Origin: Litorimonas sp046250185
Lineage (GTDB): Bacteria > Pseudomonadota > Alphaproteobacteria > Caulobacterales > Maricaulaceae
DNA: 64,000 bases
Strand: one strand, 5' to 3'
Assembly (NCBI RefSeq): GCF_046250185.1
Contig: NZ_CP176469.1
In this document: positions 1 through 9,599 of the stretch, piece by piece
Layout: every line of letters begins with the position of its first letter
Numbering within the stretch: position 1 is the first letter of the stretch
Translations under genes and position numbers: made by a program
The notes under the pieces: model-generated
The model's input: only the letters and a program-made list of their open reading frames with translations
Told to the model about the DNA's origin: nothing
The model's database searches: none

Positions 1-831
1 TTTTTTGTAAAAAACGAACAACGTAAATCCGCACAAGATAACAAAGCCTCCTATGCCAACGACGCCCCGCCAGGGTAAGTCTATGGAAGATTGGATTGCG
101 AGCCCTAATGCGGCTGCGCCGTTGGTTGCACCATGCAAAATACAGGCGCCCCAAACTGAGCCTGACTTCTCTCGAATATATGAAAAAATTGGGCTGTAGA
201 GCAGGCAGAATGCTGTAAAAAGAATTGGCCCGAAAACTGGCATGTCTGGGTAATTATGCCCCATCGCGATTACAGGGGCATGCCAAATACCCCAAAAAAG
301 CCCCGTCCAAAGGGTTACATACCAAAAACCCTTTGGCCGCATTTCGTGCCAGAGCCAACCGCGCCATCCCAGCTCCTCAGAGAGCATAAAGGGAATGTTT
401 AGTAACGGTGCGAGGATCAAGAACTGCCCGATTAAAATGAGATTGCCATAGGGCATAGTGGTCAGCATATTTCCCACATCAACGCCCGACTCTTTCAAGA
501 TTGCGCTATATCCGATGACGGGTTGAACTGCGCTGATGTCGCTGAATAAAAAAGCTAAGGCTGTGGAACCCATGACCAAAATTATCCCGATGAGGTAAGC
601 GAGGAAAAGCCACCGGTTAAACCGCAATCTCAACCCGAGTGCCGCAATCCTGTTTCCTGCATTAAAACGCCAAGCACAGATGAGTGCGCCAATAGCTGGG
701 CCACACATGTAGAGGAACGTGAGCCCACCTTTGAGGGCTGATTTATTTTCAGGAAGAAAATAGAGACCTGTGGCGACAGCCCAAGAAAATCCAAAACTTA
801 CTAATAAAAACAATATTATACGTGAATTCAT
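1..831 (-). CDS. CPBP-family intramembrane metalloprotease (partial, C-terminus off the left edge)
   Basis: Reading the minus strand from ATG at 831 gives 277 uninterrupted codons reaching the window edge, so the end of the gene is missing. The protein is strongly hydrophobic with several membrane segments, starting near residues 4-22. It carries the three CPBP (CAAX protease/bacteriocin-processing, Abi) motifs: Glu152-Glu153 followed by Arg157 (EELGWRG), His184 in FWGIWHAP, and His233/Asn237 in HGATN. These residues form the active site of the Rce1-like intramembrane proteases. The substrate cannot be told from sequence; bacterial members act in peptide processing, self-immunity or unknown roles. 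It is divergent from gltD, with about 120 bp between them. Confidence 0.85.
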   Translation of the reverse strand, partial: MNSRIILFLLVSFGFSWAVATGLYFLPENKSALKGGLTFLYMCGPAIGALICAWRFNAGNRIAALGLRLRFNRWLFLAYLIGIILVMGSTALAFLFSDISAVQPVIGYSAILKESGVDVGNMLTTMPYGNLILIGQFLILAPLLNIPFMLSEELGWRGWLWHEMRPKGFWYVTLWTGLFWGIWHAPVIAMGHNYPDMPVFGPILFTAFCLLYSPIFSYIREKSGSVWGACILHGATNGAAALGLAIQSSIDLPWRGVVGIGGFVILCGFTLFVFYKK

Positions 832-953
832 AATTTTTATTTTTATCCATTTATGACAAATTGTCGCATCTTGCAATCTGCGTTATCTTTCAGTATAGCA
901 CGCGCTAAGAACACGGCAAAATACCGAACATCCAAAATGTGAGTGGAAAAGAC

Positions 954-2381
954 ATGTCTAGCAAGATGCTGCAATTCGTCGATACCGAGCGGGATATGCC
1001 CAAAAAACGGGAGTCCCAAGAGCGGAAAGACGACTTCCTCGAAATCTATGGCGATTACATTGACGTCAAAGCTGAGGAGCAGGCTTCGCGGTGTAGCCAG
1101 TGCGGCGTCCCGTTCTGTCAAAACCACTGTCCGCTTCAGAACAATATTCCTGATTGGTTAAAACTGACAGCAGAGGGCCGCGTGGAGGAGGCGTATCGTG
1201 TGTCTGCGGCGACGAATAATATGCCAGAAATCTGCGGACGGATTTGCCCGCAAGACCGCCTTTGCGAGGGCTCTTGTGTGATCGAACAATCGGGGCACGG
1301 CACAGTTACGATTGGCTCTGTTGAGCGCTACCTCACGGATACAGCATGGAAAAAAGGCTGGGTCGAGCCGATTGCGCCGCGCCGTGAACGCGCTGGGTCT
1401 GTTGGTATTATTGGCGCTGGGCCTGCGGGTCTCGCGGCGGCGGAAGAACTGCGTCTGCAAGGGTGGCAAGTGACTGTTTATGACCGTCATGACCGCGCGG
1501 GCGGATTGCTGATCTATGGTATCCCGAACTTCAAACTGGACAAAGAAATTGTGCAGCGTCGGATCAAACGCCTCGAAGATGGCGGCATTGAATTTGTGCT
1601 GAACTGTGATGTCGGCGCGGACATAACATTCGCGAAATTACGCGAAAAGCATCAAGCCGTGCTGATTGCAACAGGTGTTTATAAAGCGCGTGATTTGGAC
1701 TGCCCTGGCTCTGGCGCTGACGGAGTCACGGCTGCACTTCCATTCCTGATCGATAGTAACCGGCGCGGGCTGGGCGACACAGTCAAATCAGAAACAGCCG
1801 AAGGCAAAGATGTAGTCGTCATCGGCGGCGGAGATACGGCCATGGATTGCGTGCGGACAGCTGTGCGCCAAGGTGCAAAATCCGTGACCTGCCTCTACCG
1901 TCGAGACCACGCCAACATGCCAGGTTCCCGCCGCGAAACGGCTAATGCGCAAGAAGAAGGCGTGACGTTTGAATGGCTCGCCGCGCCGAAGTCTATTCAT
2001 GATGATGGCGGTAAAGCTTCCGCCGTGCGGGCCGATAAAATGCGCTTGGGCAAAAAAGAAGCGTCTGGCCGCCAAAGTGTTGAGGCGATCCCGGATGGTG
2101 ATTTTGATGTTAAAGCTGACTTGGTCATCAAGGCGCTCGGCTTCTCGCCAGAAAACATGAAAGATTTGTCGCCAGAATTGACGGTGACACGTTGGGGTAC
2201 ACTGCGGGTCAATCCTCTGACGTTTGAGACGAATTTGCCCGGCGTCTACGCAGCAGGCGATATTGCACGCGGGGCCAGCCTTGTGGTCTGGGCCATCAGA
2301 GAAGGCCGCGACGCCGCTGCGCACATGCACGGCTATCTCCGCGCGCTCGAAAAAGCCGATCAAAAAGTCGCGGCGGAGTAA
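954..2381 (+). CDS. gltD: Glutamate synthase [NADPH] small subunit
   Basis: The small subunit of glutamate synthase passes electrons from NADPH through FAD and iron-sulfur clusters to the large subunit GltB, which makes glutamate from glutamine and 2-oxoglutarate. The N-terminal part has the cysteine-rich ferredoxin-like motifs (CSQCGVPFC, CGRICPQDRLCEGSC). Then come an FAD-binding GAGPAGL motif, an NADPH-binding GGGDTAMDC motif and the C-terminal AAGDIARG flavin motif. About 475 residues is the family length. An in-frame GTG at 939 would add five residues; ATG 954 is preferred because the family begins close to it, but neither has a strong ribosome site. It heads a cluster with a GFA gene and gltB. 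Confidence 0.95.
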   Translation: MSSKMLQFVDTERDMPKKRESQERKDDFLEIYGDYIDVKAEEQASRCSQCGVPFCQNHCPLQNNIPDWLKLTAEGRVEEAYRVSAATNNMPEICGRICPQDRLCEGSCVIEQSGHGTVTIGSVERYLTDTAWKKGWVEPIAPRRERAGSVGIIGAGPAGLAAAEELRLQGWQVTVYDRHDRAGGLLIYGIPNFKLDKEIVQRRIKRLEDGGIEFVLNCDVGADITFAKLREKHQAVLIATGVYKARDLDCPGSGADGVTAALPFLIDSNRRGLGDTVKSETAEGKDVVVIGGGDTAMDCVRTAVRQGAKSVTCLYRRDHANMPGSRRETANAQEEGVTFEWLAAPKSIHDDGGKASAVRADKMRLGKKEASGRQSVEAIPDGDFDVKADLVIKALGFSPENMKDLSPELTVTRWGTLRVNPLTFETNLPGVYAAGDIARGASLVVWAIREGRDAAAHMHGYLRALEKADQKVAAE

Positions 2382-2384
2382 AGC

Positions 2385-2807
2385 GTGGCCGCCTTAAACG
2401 GAAAATGCTTGTGCGGAGGAGTCAGCTTTACAGTCGCGGCGCCAACGCATTTGGATAGCTGTCATTGCGCGGACTGTCGACGCTGGAGCGGTGGACCAAA
2501 TATCAGCCTCGATTTTTCCGCAGTCGATTTCAAAAGCGATAAAACTCTAGCGTGGTTTCAGAATTCAGACTGGGCCGAGCGAGGGTTCTGCAAAACATGT
2601 GGCAGCAGCTTGTTTTACCGATTGATCGAAGATCATAGTAAGATGACTGTTTGCGCGGGTGCTGTCGATGGCATTTCCGACGACGTCAAAATCACCAAAG
2701 AATTTTTTATTGAACAAAAACCTGCATTTTACGACTTCGCAGGGGAACGAGAGCGTTTAACGGGCGCGGAAGTATTTGCGCTCTACAGCGCGGAAGAGGA
2801 CAGCTAA
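2385..2807 (+). CDS. GFA-family (CENP-V/glutathione-dependent formaldehyde-activating-like) zinc protein
   Basis: A 140-residue single-domain protein with all seven cysteines of the GFA fold: Cys8 and Cys10 (CLC), Cys26, Cys28 and Cys31 (SCHCADC), and Cys69 and Cys72 (FCKTCG). In this family they bind zinc; the founding member (Gfa) speeds formation of S-hydroxymethylglutathione, but most members have no proven reaction. The GTG start lies four bases after the gltD stop, with a GGAG at the end of gltD serving as ribosome site. The gltB start follows directly. Placement between the two glutamate synthase genes suggests co-transcription; a direct role in glutamate synthesis is not implied by the family. 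Confidence 0.85.
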   Translation: MAALNGKCLCGGVSFTVAAPTHLDSCHCADCRRWSGGPNISLDFSAVDFKSDKTLAWFQNSDWAERGFCKTCGSSLFYRLIEDHSKMTVCAGAVDGISDDVKITKEFFIEQKPAFYDFAGERERLTGAEVFALYSAEEDS

Positions 2808-2808
2808 G

Positions 2809-5800
2809 ATGACAAATTGGCTTAATGATTACGAAACAAAACGTGACGCGCTGATTGAAGCGCACGCCTATGACCCTGCGGATGAACACGCGAATTGCGG
2901 CGTGGGTCTTGTGGCGTCTATTGATGGTACGCCTCGTCGGGATGTGGTGGCGAAATCGCTGCAAGCTTTGAAGAATGTCTGGCATCGCGGCGCGGTGGAT
3001 GCGGACGGTAAAACGGGTGACGGCGCAGGTATCCGCCTAGATATTCCGCAAGAGTTTTTCAAAGCTCAAGTCGAGCGGACAGGGCATAAACCGACTTCGG
3101 CCAAGATCGCCGTTGGTATGATCTTTCTCCCGCGCACGGATTTTGGTGCGCAAGAAGCCGCGCGGACCATCGTTGAGACGGAACTTTTGCGCGAGGGTTT
3201 CTACATTTATGGCTGGCGCCAAGTACCGATTGATATTGATGTCATTGGCGAAAAAGCCAAAGCGACCCGCCCCGATATTGAGCAAGTCTTGTTCCGCGAT
3301 CCGCAAGGCCGCAAAGGTAACAAGCTAGAGCGCGAGCTTTATATCATTCGCCGCCGCATCGAAAAACAAGTCATCGCCGCCGCAATCCCGAGTTTCTATA
3401 TTTGCTCGCTCTCTGTGCAGACGATCATCTATAAAGGCATGTTCCTCGCCGAAGATATTGATGCGTTTTATCCCGACCTACAGGATGAGCGCTTCGTGTC
3501 GCGTGCTGCGATTTATCATCAGCGTTATTCAACCAACACGTTTCCGCAGTGGTGGCTCGCGCAGCCCTTCCGCATGCTGGCACATAACGGCGAGATCAAC
3601 ACGCTAAAGGCCAATGCGAACCATATGAAGAGCCATGAAATTAAGATGGCGAGTTCCGCCTTTGGAGATCGCGCCGAAGACGTAAAGCCTGTCATTCAGA
3701 AAGGTAGCTCTGACTCAGCCGCGCTCGACGCGACATTTGAATTACTCGTCCGCGCAGGCCGCACAGCGCCCATGGCGAAGACGCTACTCGTGCCCGAAGC
3801 CTATTCCAAACGTAGCGACCTGATGCCCGACAGCTGGCGCTCGCTATATGAATATTGCAACGCGGTGATGGAGCCGTGGGACGGGCCAGCCGCCTTGGCA
3901 GCCTATGACGGGCGCTGGTGCATGGCGGGCCTCGATCGCAATGGTCTACGCCCCCTGCGTTACGCCATTTCTGAGGACGGCATCCTCGCTGTAGGATCAG
4001 AGACAGGCATGTGTCCAATGGACGAAAAAGACATTGTCCAAAAAGGTGCAATCCGTCCTGGGCGCATGATCGCTGTCGATTTGGACGAGGGTAAATTTTA
4101 CAATTCTGCAGAAATCCTCGACGAATTGGCAGAGAAGCGGCCTTATAAAAAATGGCTCGAGAAGTCGGTGAATCTCGACGACAAATTGGCAGGTCCAGAA
4201 GTCATCACTCTCAAAGGTGAAGACCTTGTCCGCCGCCAAATGTCCTGCGGTCAAACGCTGGAAGATCAAGAATTAATTCTTTCGCCTATGGCAGAGATGG
4301 GCAAGGAAAGTATTGGCTCAATGGGCGATGATACGCCGTTGGCCGTGCTATCAGACATCTATCGTCCGCTATCGCATTACTTCCGTCAGAACTTCTCGCA
4401 AGTGACGAACCCGCCGATTGACCCGCTGCGTGAAACGCGCGTCATGGGCCTGAAAACGCGCTTCCGCAACCTCCGCAATATCTTGGCCGAAAGCAAAGAC
4501 CAGACCAAGGAAATGCTCGTGCTGGAAAGCCCAGTCATGACAACCGGCATGTTTCAACGCTTCGCCACAATGGTCGGACCGAAGAAAATCCGCGAGATTG
4601 ATTGCACATTCGATATCGCGATCACGCAGGACAAAGCGCAAGGCAGCGCCCTGAAGGACACGCTCGCACGGATCAAACAGGAAGCTGAAGACGCTGTGAA
4701 AGCGGGCGTTGAGAACATCGTTCTGACAGACGAATACGTCAATGAGGACAAAGCCGCCGCGCCGATTATTCTTTGTGTTGGGGCCGTGCAAACGCACCTC
4801 GTCAATGCGGGGCTACGAAGCTCCTGCTCTATCCTCGTGCGCTCGGCCGAGTGCATGGACACTCATTATTTTGCTGTGTTGATCGGGGCGGGTGCGACAG
4901 CGGTGAACGCCTATATGGCGCAAGATACATTATCGGAACGCGTGGGCCGCGGCCTACTCGATATGGGCACAGACGAAGCTGTGGCGCAGTATAAAAAAGC
5001 CATTGAAGGCGGCTTGCTGAAGATTATCTCGAAGTCAGGAATTTCTGTTATTTCGTCCTATCGCGGCGGGAATAACTTTGAAGCCTTGGGTTTATCGCGC
5101 GCACTGGTCGGTGAAAACTTCCCCGGTATGAAGAGCCGTATTTCAGGCATTGGTCTGTCAGGACTAGAGGCGAAAATCCTCGAGGCGCATGAAGCAGCCT
5201 ATGATAGCGCCGTGGTGCGCCTGCCAGTGGGCGGGCTCTACCGTGTGCGGGCCAAGGGCGAACGTCACGCCTATCAAGCCGATATGATTCACATGCTGCA
5301 AGAGGCTGTCGGCCGTGAGGACTACGAGCTTTACAAGAAATATGCCGACGTGGTGAACAGTGAAAAGCCGATCCAAATTCGCGATTTGCTCGATATCCGC
5401 CCGGTCGGCAAGCCGCTGCCGCTGTCACGTGTGCAAAGCGTCAACGAAATTCGTCGTCGCTTTTGTACGCCAGGCATGTCCCTCGGCGCGTTGTCGCCAG
5501 AAGCTCACGGCACGCTCAACATCGCGATGAACCGCATTGGGGCCAAGTCTGTGTCAGGTGAGGGCGGCGAAGACCGCGCGCGGTATAAGCCACTGCCAAA
5601 TGGTGACAACCCGAACTCTGCCGTTAAACAGATTGCGTCAGGTCGCTTTGGCGTTAACGCGGAATATCTCAACCAATGTCGCGAGATCGAAATTAAAGTC
5701 GCCCAAGGTGCAAAGCCAGGTGAGGGTGGGCAACTGCCTGGATTTAAAGTCACAGAGATGATTGCGAAATTCCGAAATGCGACACCTGGCGTGACACTGA

Positions 5801-7326
5801 TCAGCCCGCCGCCGCATCACGATATTTATTCGATCGAAGATCTGGCGCAGCTGATTTATGATCTCAAGCAGATCAACCCGATCGCACGCGTAGCTGTGAA
5901 ATTGGTCGCCTCAACGGGTGTTGGCACGATCGCAGCGGGTGTGGCGAAAGCGAAAGCCGACACGATTTTGATTGCGGGTCATAATGGCGGCACGGGCGCG
6001 TCGCCAAACACCTCTTTGAAATTTGCAGGTATTCCGTGGGAGTTAGGATTGTCAGAAGCCCACCAAATTCTGACGCTCAATAACCTCCGCGACAAAGTCA
6101 CTTTGCGCACAGATGGCGGCTTGAAGACAGGTCGGGATATTGTCATTGCTGCCATGCTGGGTGCGGAGGAATACGGTATTGGCACACTCTCGCTCGTGGC
6201 TATGGGCTGTATCATGGTGCGTCAGTGCCACTCCAATACCTGCCCTGTCGGTGTGTGTGTGCAGGACGAACGCCTACGCGAGAAATTCACCGGCACGCCA
6301 GAAAAAGTGATTAACCTGATGACTTTCATTGCCGAAGAGGTACGCGAGATTCTGGCCAGCCTCGGGGTCGAAACGATTGATGAAATTGTAGGTCGCACGG
6401 ACCTGTTAATGCAGGTGAGCCGCGGGGCGGAAAACCTCGATGATCTTGATCTAAATCCTGTCTTGGCGCGTGTTGATAATGCGAGAGTAGAAGACACACG
6501 TCATGAACGTATTGAGGTGCCAGAGACGCTGGATACACAAATCATCGCAGATGCGGGGTTGTTTTTTGAACGGGGCGAGAAGCTACATCTCACCTATGCC
6601 GTGCAAAATACGCACCGCGCGGTTGGCACGCGAACAAGTTCGCACATCTATCAAACTTTCGGGGCAGAAGGCCTGCCTGATGGTCAATTGACGGTGCATT
6701 TGCGCGGGTCTGCGGGACAATCTTTGGGAGCCTTTGGTATGCAAGGGCTTCGGATCATTGTGGACGGCGATAGTAATGACTATGTCGGCAAAGGTCTTTC
6801 TGGCGCTGAGATTATCGTATCGCCGCAAGGTCGCACACCGATTGATGCCCATAGCAGTGCGATCATCGGCAATACATGCCTCTACGGCGCGACCAAGGGC
6901 ACACTCATGGCAGCAGGTCGGGCGGGGGAGCGCTTTGCGGTGCGAAACTCTGGCGCTGTATCAGTCGTCGAAGGTCTTGGTACCAATGGCTGCGAATATA
7001 TGACGGGCGGCATTGTTGTCGTATTGGGCTCTGTCGGGGATAATTTCGGCGCAGGCATGACAGGCGGCATGGCCTATGTTTACGATGAAGACGATGCCTT
7101 TGAACGCGCCGTCAACCCTGACAGCATCGTCTGGCAGCGCCTCGCATCAGAGCATTACGAGGAAGAATTAAAAGACCTCATCCGCCGCCACGCCGCACAG
7201 ACAGGCTCCGAGTTCTCCAAGAAAGTCCTAAATGAGTGGGAGTTGGAGCGCGGAAAGTTCTGGCAAGTCATCCCGAAGGAAATGCTCAACCGCATCAAAA
7301 TTCCTCTGGCGGACGCCGCAGAATAA
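2809..7326 (+). CDS. gltB: Glutamate synthase [NADPH] large subunit
   Basis: A 1505-residue large subunit. It has an N-terminal class II glutamine amidotransferase, a central domain, an FMN-binding synthase domain and a C-terminal beta-helix (GXGXG) domain. Cys30 in HANCGVGLV is the expected catalytic N-terminal cysteine after removal of a 29-residue propeptide. The 3Fe-4S cysteines lie in CIMVRQCHSNTCPVGVC. The FMN domain motifs PGEGGQLPG and GHNGGTGASP are intact. ATG 2809 was chosen over an upstream GTG-type extension from 2776, which would overlap the GFA gene; it lies one base after the GFA stop. Ammonia released from glutamine is channelled to 2-oxoglutarate using electrons from GltD. 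A strong terminator follows. Confidence 0.96.
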   Translation: MTNWLNDYETKRDALIEAHAYDPADEHANCGVGLVASIDGTPRRDVVAKSLQALKNVWHRGAVDADGKTGDGAGIRLDIPQEFFKAQVERTGHKPTSAKIAVGMIFLPRTDFGAQEAARTIVETELLREGFYIYGWRQVPIDIDVIGEKAKATRPDIEQVLFRDPQGRKGNKLERELYIIRRRIEKQVIAAAIPSFYICSLSVQTIIYKGMFLAEDIDAFYPDLQDERFVSRAAIYHQRYSTNTFPQWWLAQPFRMLAHNGEINTLKANANHMKSHEIKMASSAFGDRAEDVKPVIQKGSSDSAALDATFELLVRAGRTAPMAKTLLVPEAYSKRSDLMPDSWRSLYEYCNAVMEPWDGPAALAAYDGRWCMAGLDRNGLRPLRYAISEDGILAVGSETGMCPMDEKDIVQKGAIRPGRMIAVDLDEGKFYNSAEILDELAEKRPYKKWLEKSVNLDDKLAGPEVITLKGEDLVRRQMSCGQTLEDQELILSPMAEMGKESIGSMGDDTPLAVLSDIYRPLSHYFRQNFSQVTNPPIDPLRETRVMGLKTRFRNLRNILAESKDQTKEMLVLESPVMTTGMFQRFATMVGPKKIREIDCTFDIAITQDKAQGSALKDTLARIKQEAEDAVKAGVENIVLTDEYVNEDKAAAPIILCVGAVQTHLVNAGLRSSCSILVRSAECMDTHYFAVLIGAGATAVNAYMAQDTLSERVGRGLLDMGTDEAVAQYKKAIEGGLLKIISKSGISVISSYRGGNNFEALGLSRALVGENFPGMKSRISGIGLSGLEAKILEAHEAAYDSAVVRLPVGGLYRVRAKGERHAYQADMIHMLQEAVGREDYELYKKYADVVNSEKPIQIRDLLDIRPVGKPLPLSRVQSVNEIRRRFCTPGMSLGALSPEAHGTLNIAMNRIGAKSVSGEGGEDRARYKPLPNGDNPNSAVKQIASGRFGVNAEYLNQCREIEIKVAQGAKPGEGGQLPGFKVTEMIAKFRNATPGVTLISPPPHHDIYSIEDLAQLIYDLKQINPIARVAVKLVASTGVGTIAAGVAKAKADTILIAGHNGGTGASPNTSLKFAGIPWELGLSEAHQILTLNNLRDKVTLRTDGGLKTGRDIVIAAMLGAEEYGIGTLSLVAMGCIMVRQCHSNTCPVGVCVQDERLREKFTGTPEKVINLMTFIAEEVREILASLGVETIDEIVGRTDLLMQVSRGAENLDDLDLNPVLARVDNARVEDTRHERIEVPETLDTQIIADAGLFFERGEKLHLTYAVQNTHRAVGTRTSSHIYQTFGAEGLPDGQLTVHLRGSAGQSLGAFGMQGLRIIVDGDSNDYVGKGLSGAEIIVSPQGRTPIDAHSSAIIGNTCLYGATKGTLMAAGRAGERFAVRNSGAVSVVEGLGTNGCEYMTGGIVVVLGSVGDNFGAGMTGGMAYVYDEDDAFERAVNPDSIVWQRLASEHYEEELKDLIRRHAAQTGSEFSKKVLNEWELERGKFWQVIPKEMLNRIKIPLADAAE

Positions 7327-7345
7327 TTAAATACAGAAAATAAAA

Positions 7346-7369
7346 GGGCGGATTATTCCGCCCTTTTTT
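7346..7369. terminator. Bidirectional Rho-independent terminator between gltB and the OYE gene
   Basis: A perfect 7-bp GC-rich stem (GGGCGGA / TCCGCCC) with a 4-base loop is followed by T6 on the plus strand and preceded by an A-rich tract that gives a U-tract on the minus strand. It lies 20 bases past the gltB stop and just after the end of the convergent oxidoreductase gene, so it can stop both transcripts. Confidence 0.9.
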
Positions 7370-7374
7370 GTCTC

Positions 7375-8472
7375 TTAATAAAGCGTTTTAAGCGCTTCCC
7401 CGTCATAATCTTTGAGCTTATCAAACTCACCCGCTTTGACTTTGCTAACCCATTCAGGATCGTTCAGAAGCGCACGTCCCACCGCGACCAGATCAAATTC
7501 ACCTTTTTCCAAGCGATTGAATAATTCATCTAGTGACGCTGCTTCGGATGCTTGTCCCTGAAAGGCCCCGAAAAAGTCAGATGACAGACCGACTGAACCC
7601 ACTGTGATTGTCGGTAGTCCTGTGAGTTTCTTCGCCCATCCCGCAAGATTGAGATCGTTCTCTTCTGCAAATTCAGGTTCCCAAAAACGACGTTGCGAGC
7701 AGTGCAGCATATCCACGCCCGCATCTTTAAAGACCTCCAAAAACGCGCCTAGCTTTTGCGGGGTATCGGCCAATCGCGCGGTATAATCTTGCTGCTTCCA
7801 CTGTGAAAAGCGCAGAATGATCGGCATATCATCGCCGACAGCTTTGCGACATTCACGGATCACGTCAGCGGCAAAAGTCGCGCGGTCTACGAGGTTGCCG
7901 CCATAACGGTCCTCACGCTGGTTCATGACGTCCCAGAAGAACTGGTCAATCAAATAGCCATGCGCGCCGTGGATTTCGATCGCGTCAAAGCCCAAATCTT
8001 TCGCGTTCTTGGCGGCACGCGCATAGGCGCTCGCCATATCGGCAACGTCTTCCTCCGACGGTGGCGGGGTGACTTGCTTGCCATTATGCGTGAGGCCAGA
8101 CGGGCTGTCGGATGGGGCGTCTGGAAAATTGCCTGTGCCAGGTTTGCGCACAAGTCCCTGATGCCAAATCTGCGGCGCGATCCGTCCGCCAGCATCGTGA
8201 ACACGGTCTGCCACTGCTTGCCAGCCTGCCAAGGCGTCTTTCCCGTGGAAGTGCGGAATATTGACGTCATTCGATGCACCGCCGCGATCCGTCACTGTGC
8301 CTTCCGTCAGGATCAATCCAACGTCATGCTGCGCTCGCCGCTCGTAATAGGCCGCAACATTCTCGCCGGGCACACCACCTGGTGAAAAGCTGCGTGTCAT
8401 TGGTGCCATCACAACTCGGTTAGGCAAGGTGAGGCCGCGACAGGTAAAAGGCTGAAAGAGGCTAGCAGACAT
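7375..8472 (-). CDS. NADH:flavin oxidoreductase, Old Yellow Enzyme family
   Basis: A 365-residue FMN-dependent ene-reductase of the Old Yellow Enzyme family, a TIM barrel that reduces activated C=C bonds or nitro groups using NAD(P)H. His168 and His171 (EIHGAHGYL) are the substrate-anion binding pair (HxxH type, as in YqjM-like enzymes). The N-terminal APMTR motif and the YGGN motif are also seen. ATG 8472 was chosen because AAAGGA lies at proper distance before it; the frame is open 11 codons further upstream. It is a single gene with its own start region downstream of xerC, ending at the shared terminator. The physiological substrate is unknown; detoxification of electrophiles is the common inference. 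Confidence 0.9.
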   Translation of the reverse strand: MSASLFQPFTCRGLTLPNRVVMAPMTRSFSPGGVPGENVAAYYERRAQHDVGLILTEGTVTDRGGASNDVNIPHFHGKDALAGWQAVADRVHDAGGRIAPQIWHQGLVRKPGTGNFPDAPSDSPSGLTHNGKQVTPPPSEEDVADMASAYARAAKNAKDLGFDAIEIHGAHGYLIDQFFWDVMNQREDRYGGNLVDRATFAADVIRECRKAVGDDMPIILRFSQWKQQDYTARLADTPQKLGAFLEVFKDAGVDMLHCSQRRFWEPEFAEENDLNLAGWAKKLTGLPTITVGSVGLSSDFFGAFQGQASEAASLDELFNRLEKGEFDLVAVGRALLNDPEWVSKVKAGEFDKLKDYDGEALKTLY

Positions 8473-8618
8473 AATAAATTCCTTTAATGAAATATATAGG
8501 CGCAATGTCTGCCAGCGCCCCCTGTGTCAATAAAAACCCCTCAAGAGGTGCTGTTCAAAACTGAACGCATGACTTCCAGATATGCGATCCCCGCTGTGCG
8601 GCCCGTACTCTCGAAGGC

Positions 8619-9548
8619 CTAAGCGCGCGGGTGGGCCTTTTGATGTATATTCATCAGGCTGGCGGCGTCTACATCGGTATAGCGTTGGGTGGTTGACAGG
8701 CTGGCATGGCCGAGGAGTTGCTGGATCGTGCGCAGGTCGCCATTTCCCGCCAGAAGGTGCGTGGCGAAACTATGGCGCAAAGCGTGGGGTGTCGCACTTT
8801 CAGGCAAGCCCAGAGCCCCGCGTAATTTCTGCACTTCACCCTGGATAATCCGCGCAGACAGTGGCCCGCCGCGCAGCCCTCGAAAGATAGGCTGATCGTG
8901 GGGCACATCATGCGGACAAAGTGAAAGATATTGGTTCACGGCTTTCGCAATGACAGGCAGGATCGGAATAACGCGATCTTTCCCGCCTTTACCTGTCAGT
9001 TGAAGACGGTCACCTAGGGGCATGTCGGCCCCCGTCAAACCCAACGCCTCAGAGATCCGCAATCCTGCGCCGTAGCACAGCATCAACACAGCTTCATTCC
9101 GCGCCATTATCCATCCGGGCACATCGTCAAAACTGCCCGCTGTAACAAGTGCTTTTGCATTGTCGATAGACAACGCCTTGGGCAGAGGCCGCTTGACGCG
9201 CGGGCCTTTGATCAGGGGGAGGGCGTCATTCCGCGCATCCCAGCGGCGCTGCATATAGCGGTAAAATGTCCGAATAGCGGAGAGTTGCCGCTGGATAGAG
9301 GCAGGCGACAAAGGCGTATCTCCCCGCCGTCTATGGGCGAGGTAAGCGCGGAAATCTGTGGCTTTCAACGCGATCAAATCTGGCAAAGCGAGGGATTTAT
9401 CCAAATGCTCCGCTGTGAATCCCAGAAAGGCAGAGAGGTCTTGCTGATAGGCTTGTACGGTTTTATCCGCCAAGCGCCGCTCGCCCGAAAGATGAGCGAG
9501 GAACAGAGCCAAGACCTCTGGCGCGGGAATTTTCTGCAAAGCTGCCAT
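8619..9548 (-). CDS. xerC: Tyrosine recombinase XerC
   Basis: A 309-residue tyrosine recombinase. It has an N-terminal SAM-like core-binding domain (about 10-105) and a C-terminal catalytic domain with Arg164, Lys187, His255, Arg258, His281 and nucleophile Tyr290 all in place (GLRISEAL, HALRHSFATHLL, LGHASLSTTQRY). Length and motifs fit XerC, which with XerD resolves chromosome dimers at dif before division. There are no phage or integron genes nearby, which supports the housekeeping role over an integrase. It lies downstream of the thiolase on the same strand with a gap of about 50 bases. XerC versus XerD is judged by overall resemblance only. Confidence 0.88.
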   Translation of the reverse strand: MAALQKIPAPEVLALFLAHLSGERRLADKTVQAYQQDLSAFLGFTAEHLDKSLALPDLIALKATDFRAYLAHRRRGDTPLSPASIQRQLSAIRTFYRYMQRRWDARNDALPLIKGPRVKRPLPKALSIDNAKALVTAGSFDDVPGWIMARNEAVLMLCYGAGLRISEALGLTGADMPLGDRLQLTGKGGKDRVIPILPVIAKAVNQYLSLCPHDVPHDQPIFRGLRGGPLSARIIQGEVQKLRGALGLPESATPHALRHSFATHLLAGNGDLRTIQQLLGHASLSTTQRYTDVDAASLMNIHQKAHPRA

Positions 9549-9599
9549 GGAGGTCAGCTTCGCAGAGCAAGGTTAAGAATGGCTTTCAGAGTTAGCGGC

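Noticed and set aside
2776..2808. N-terminal extension of GltB
   Set aside because: It overlaps the GFA gene and would place the catalytic cysteine too far from the start.
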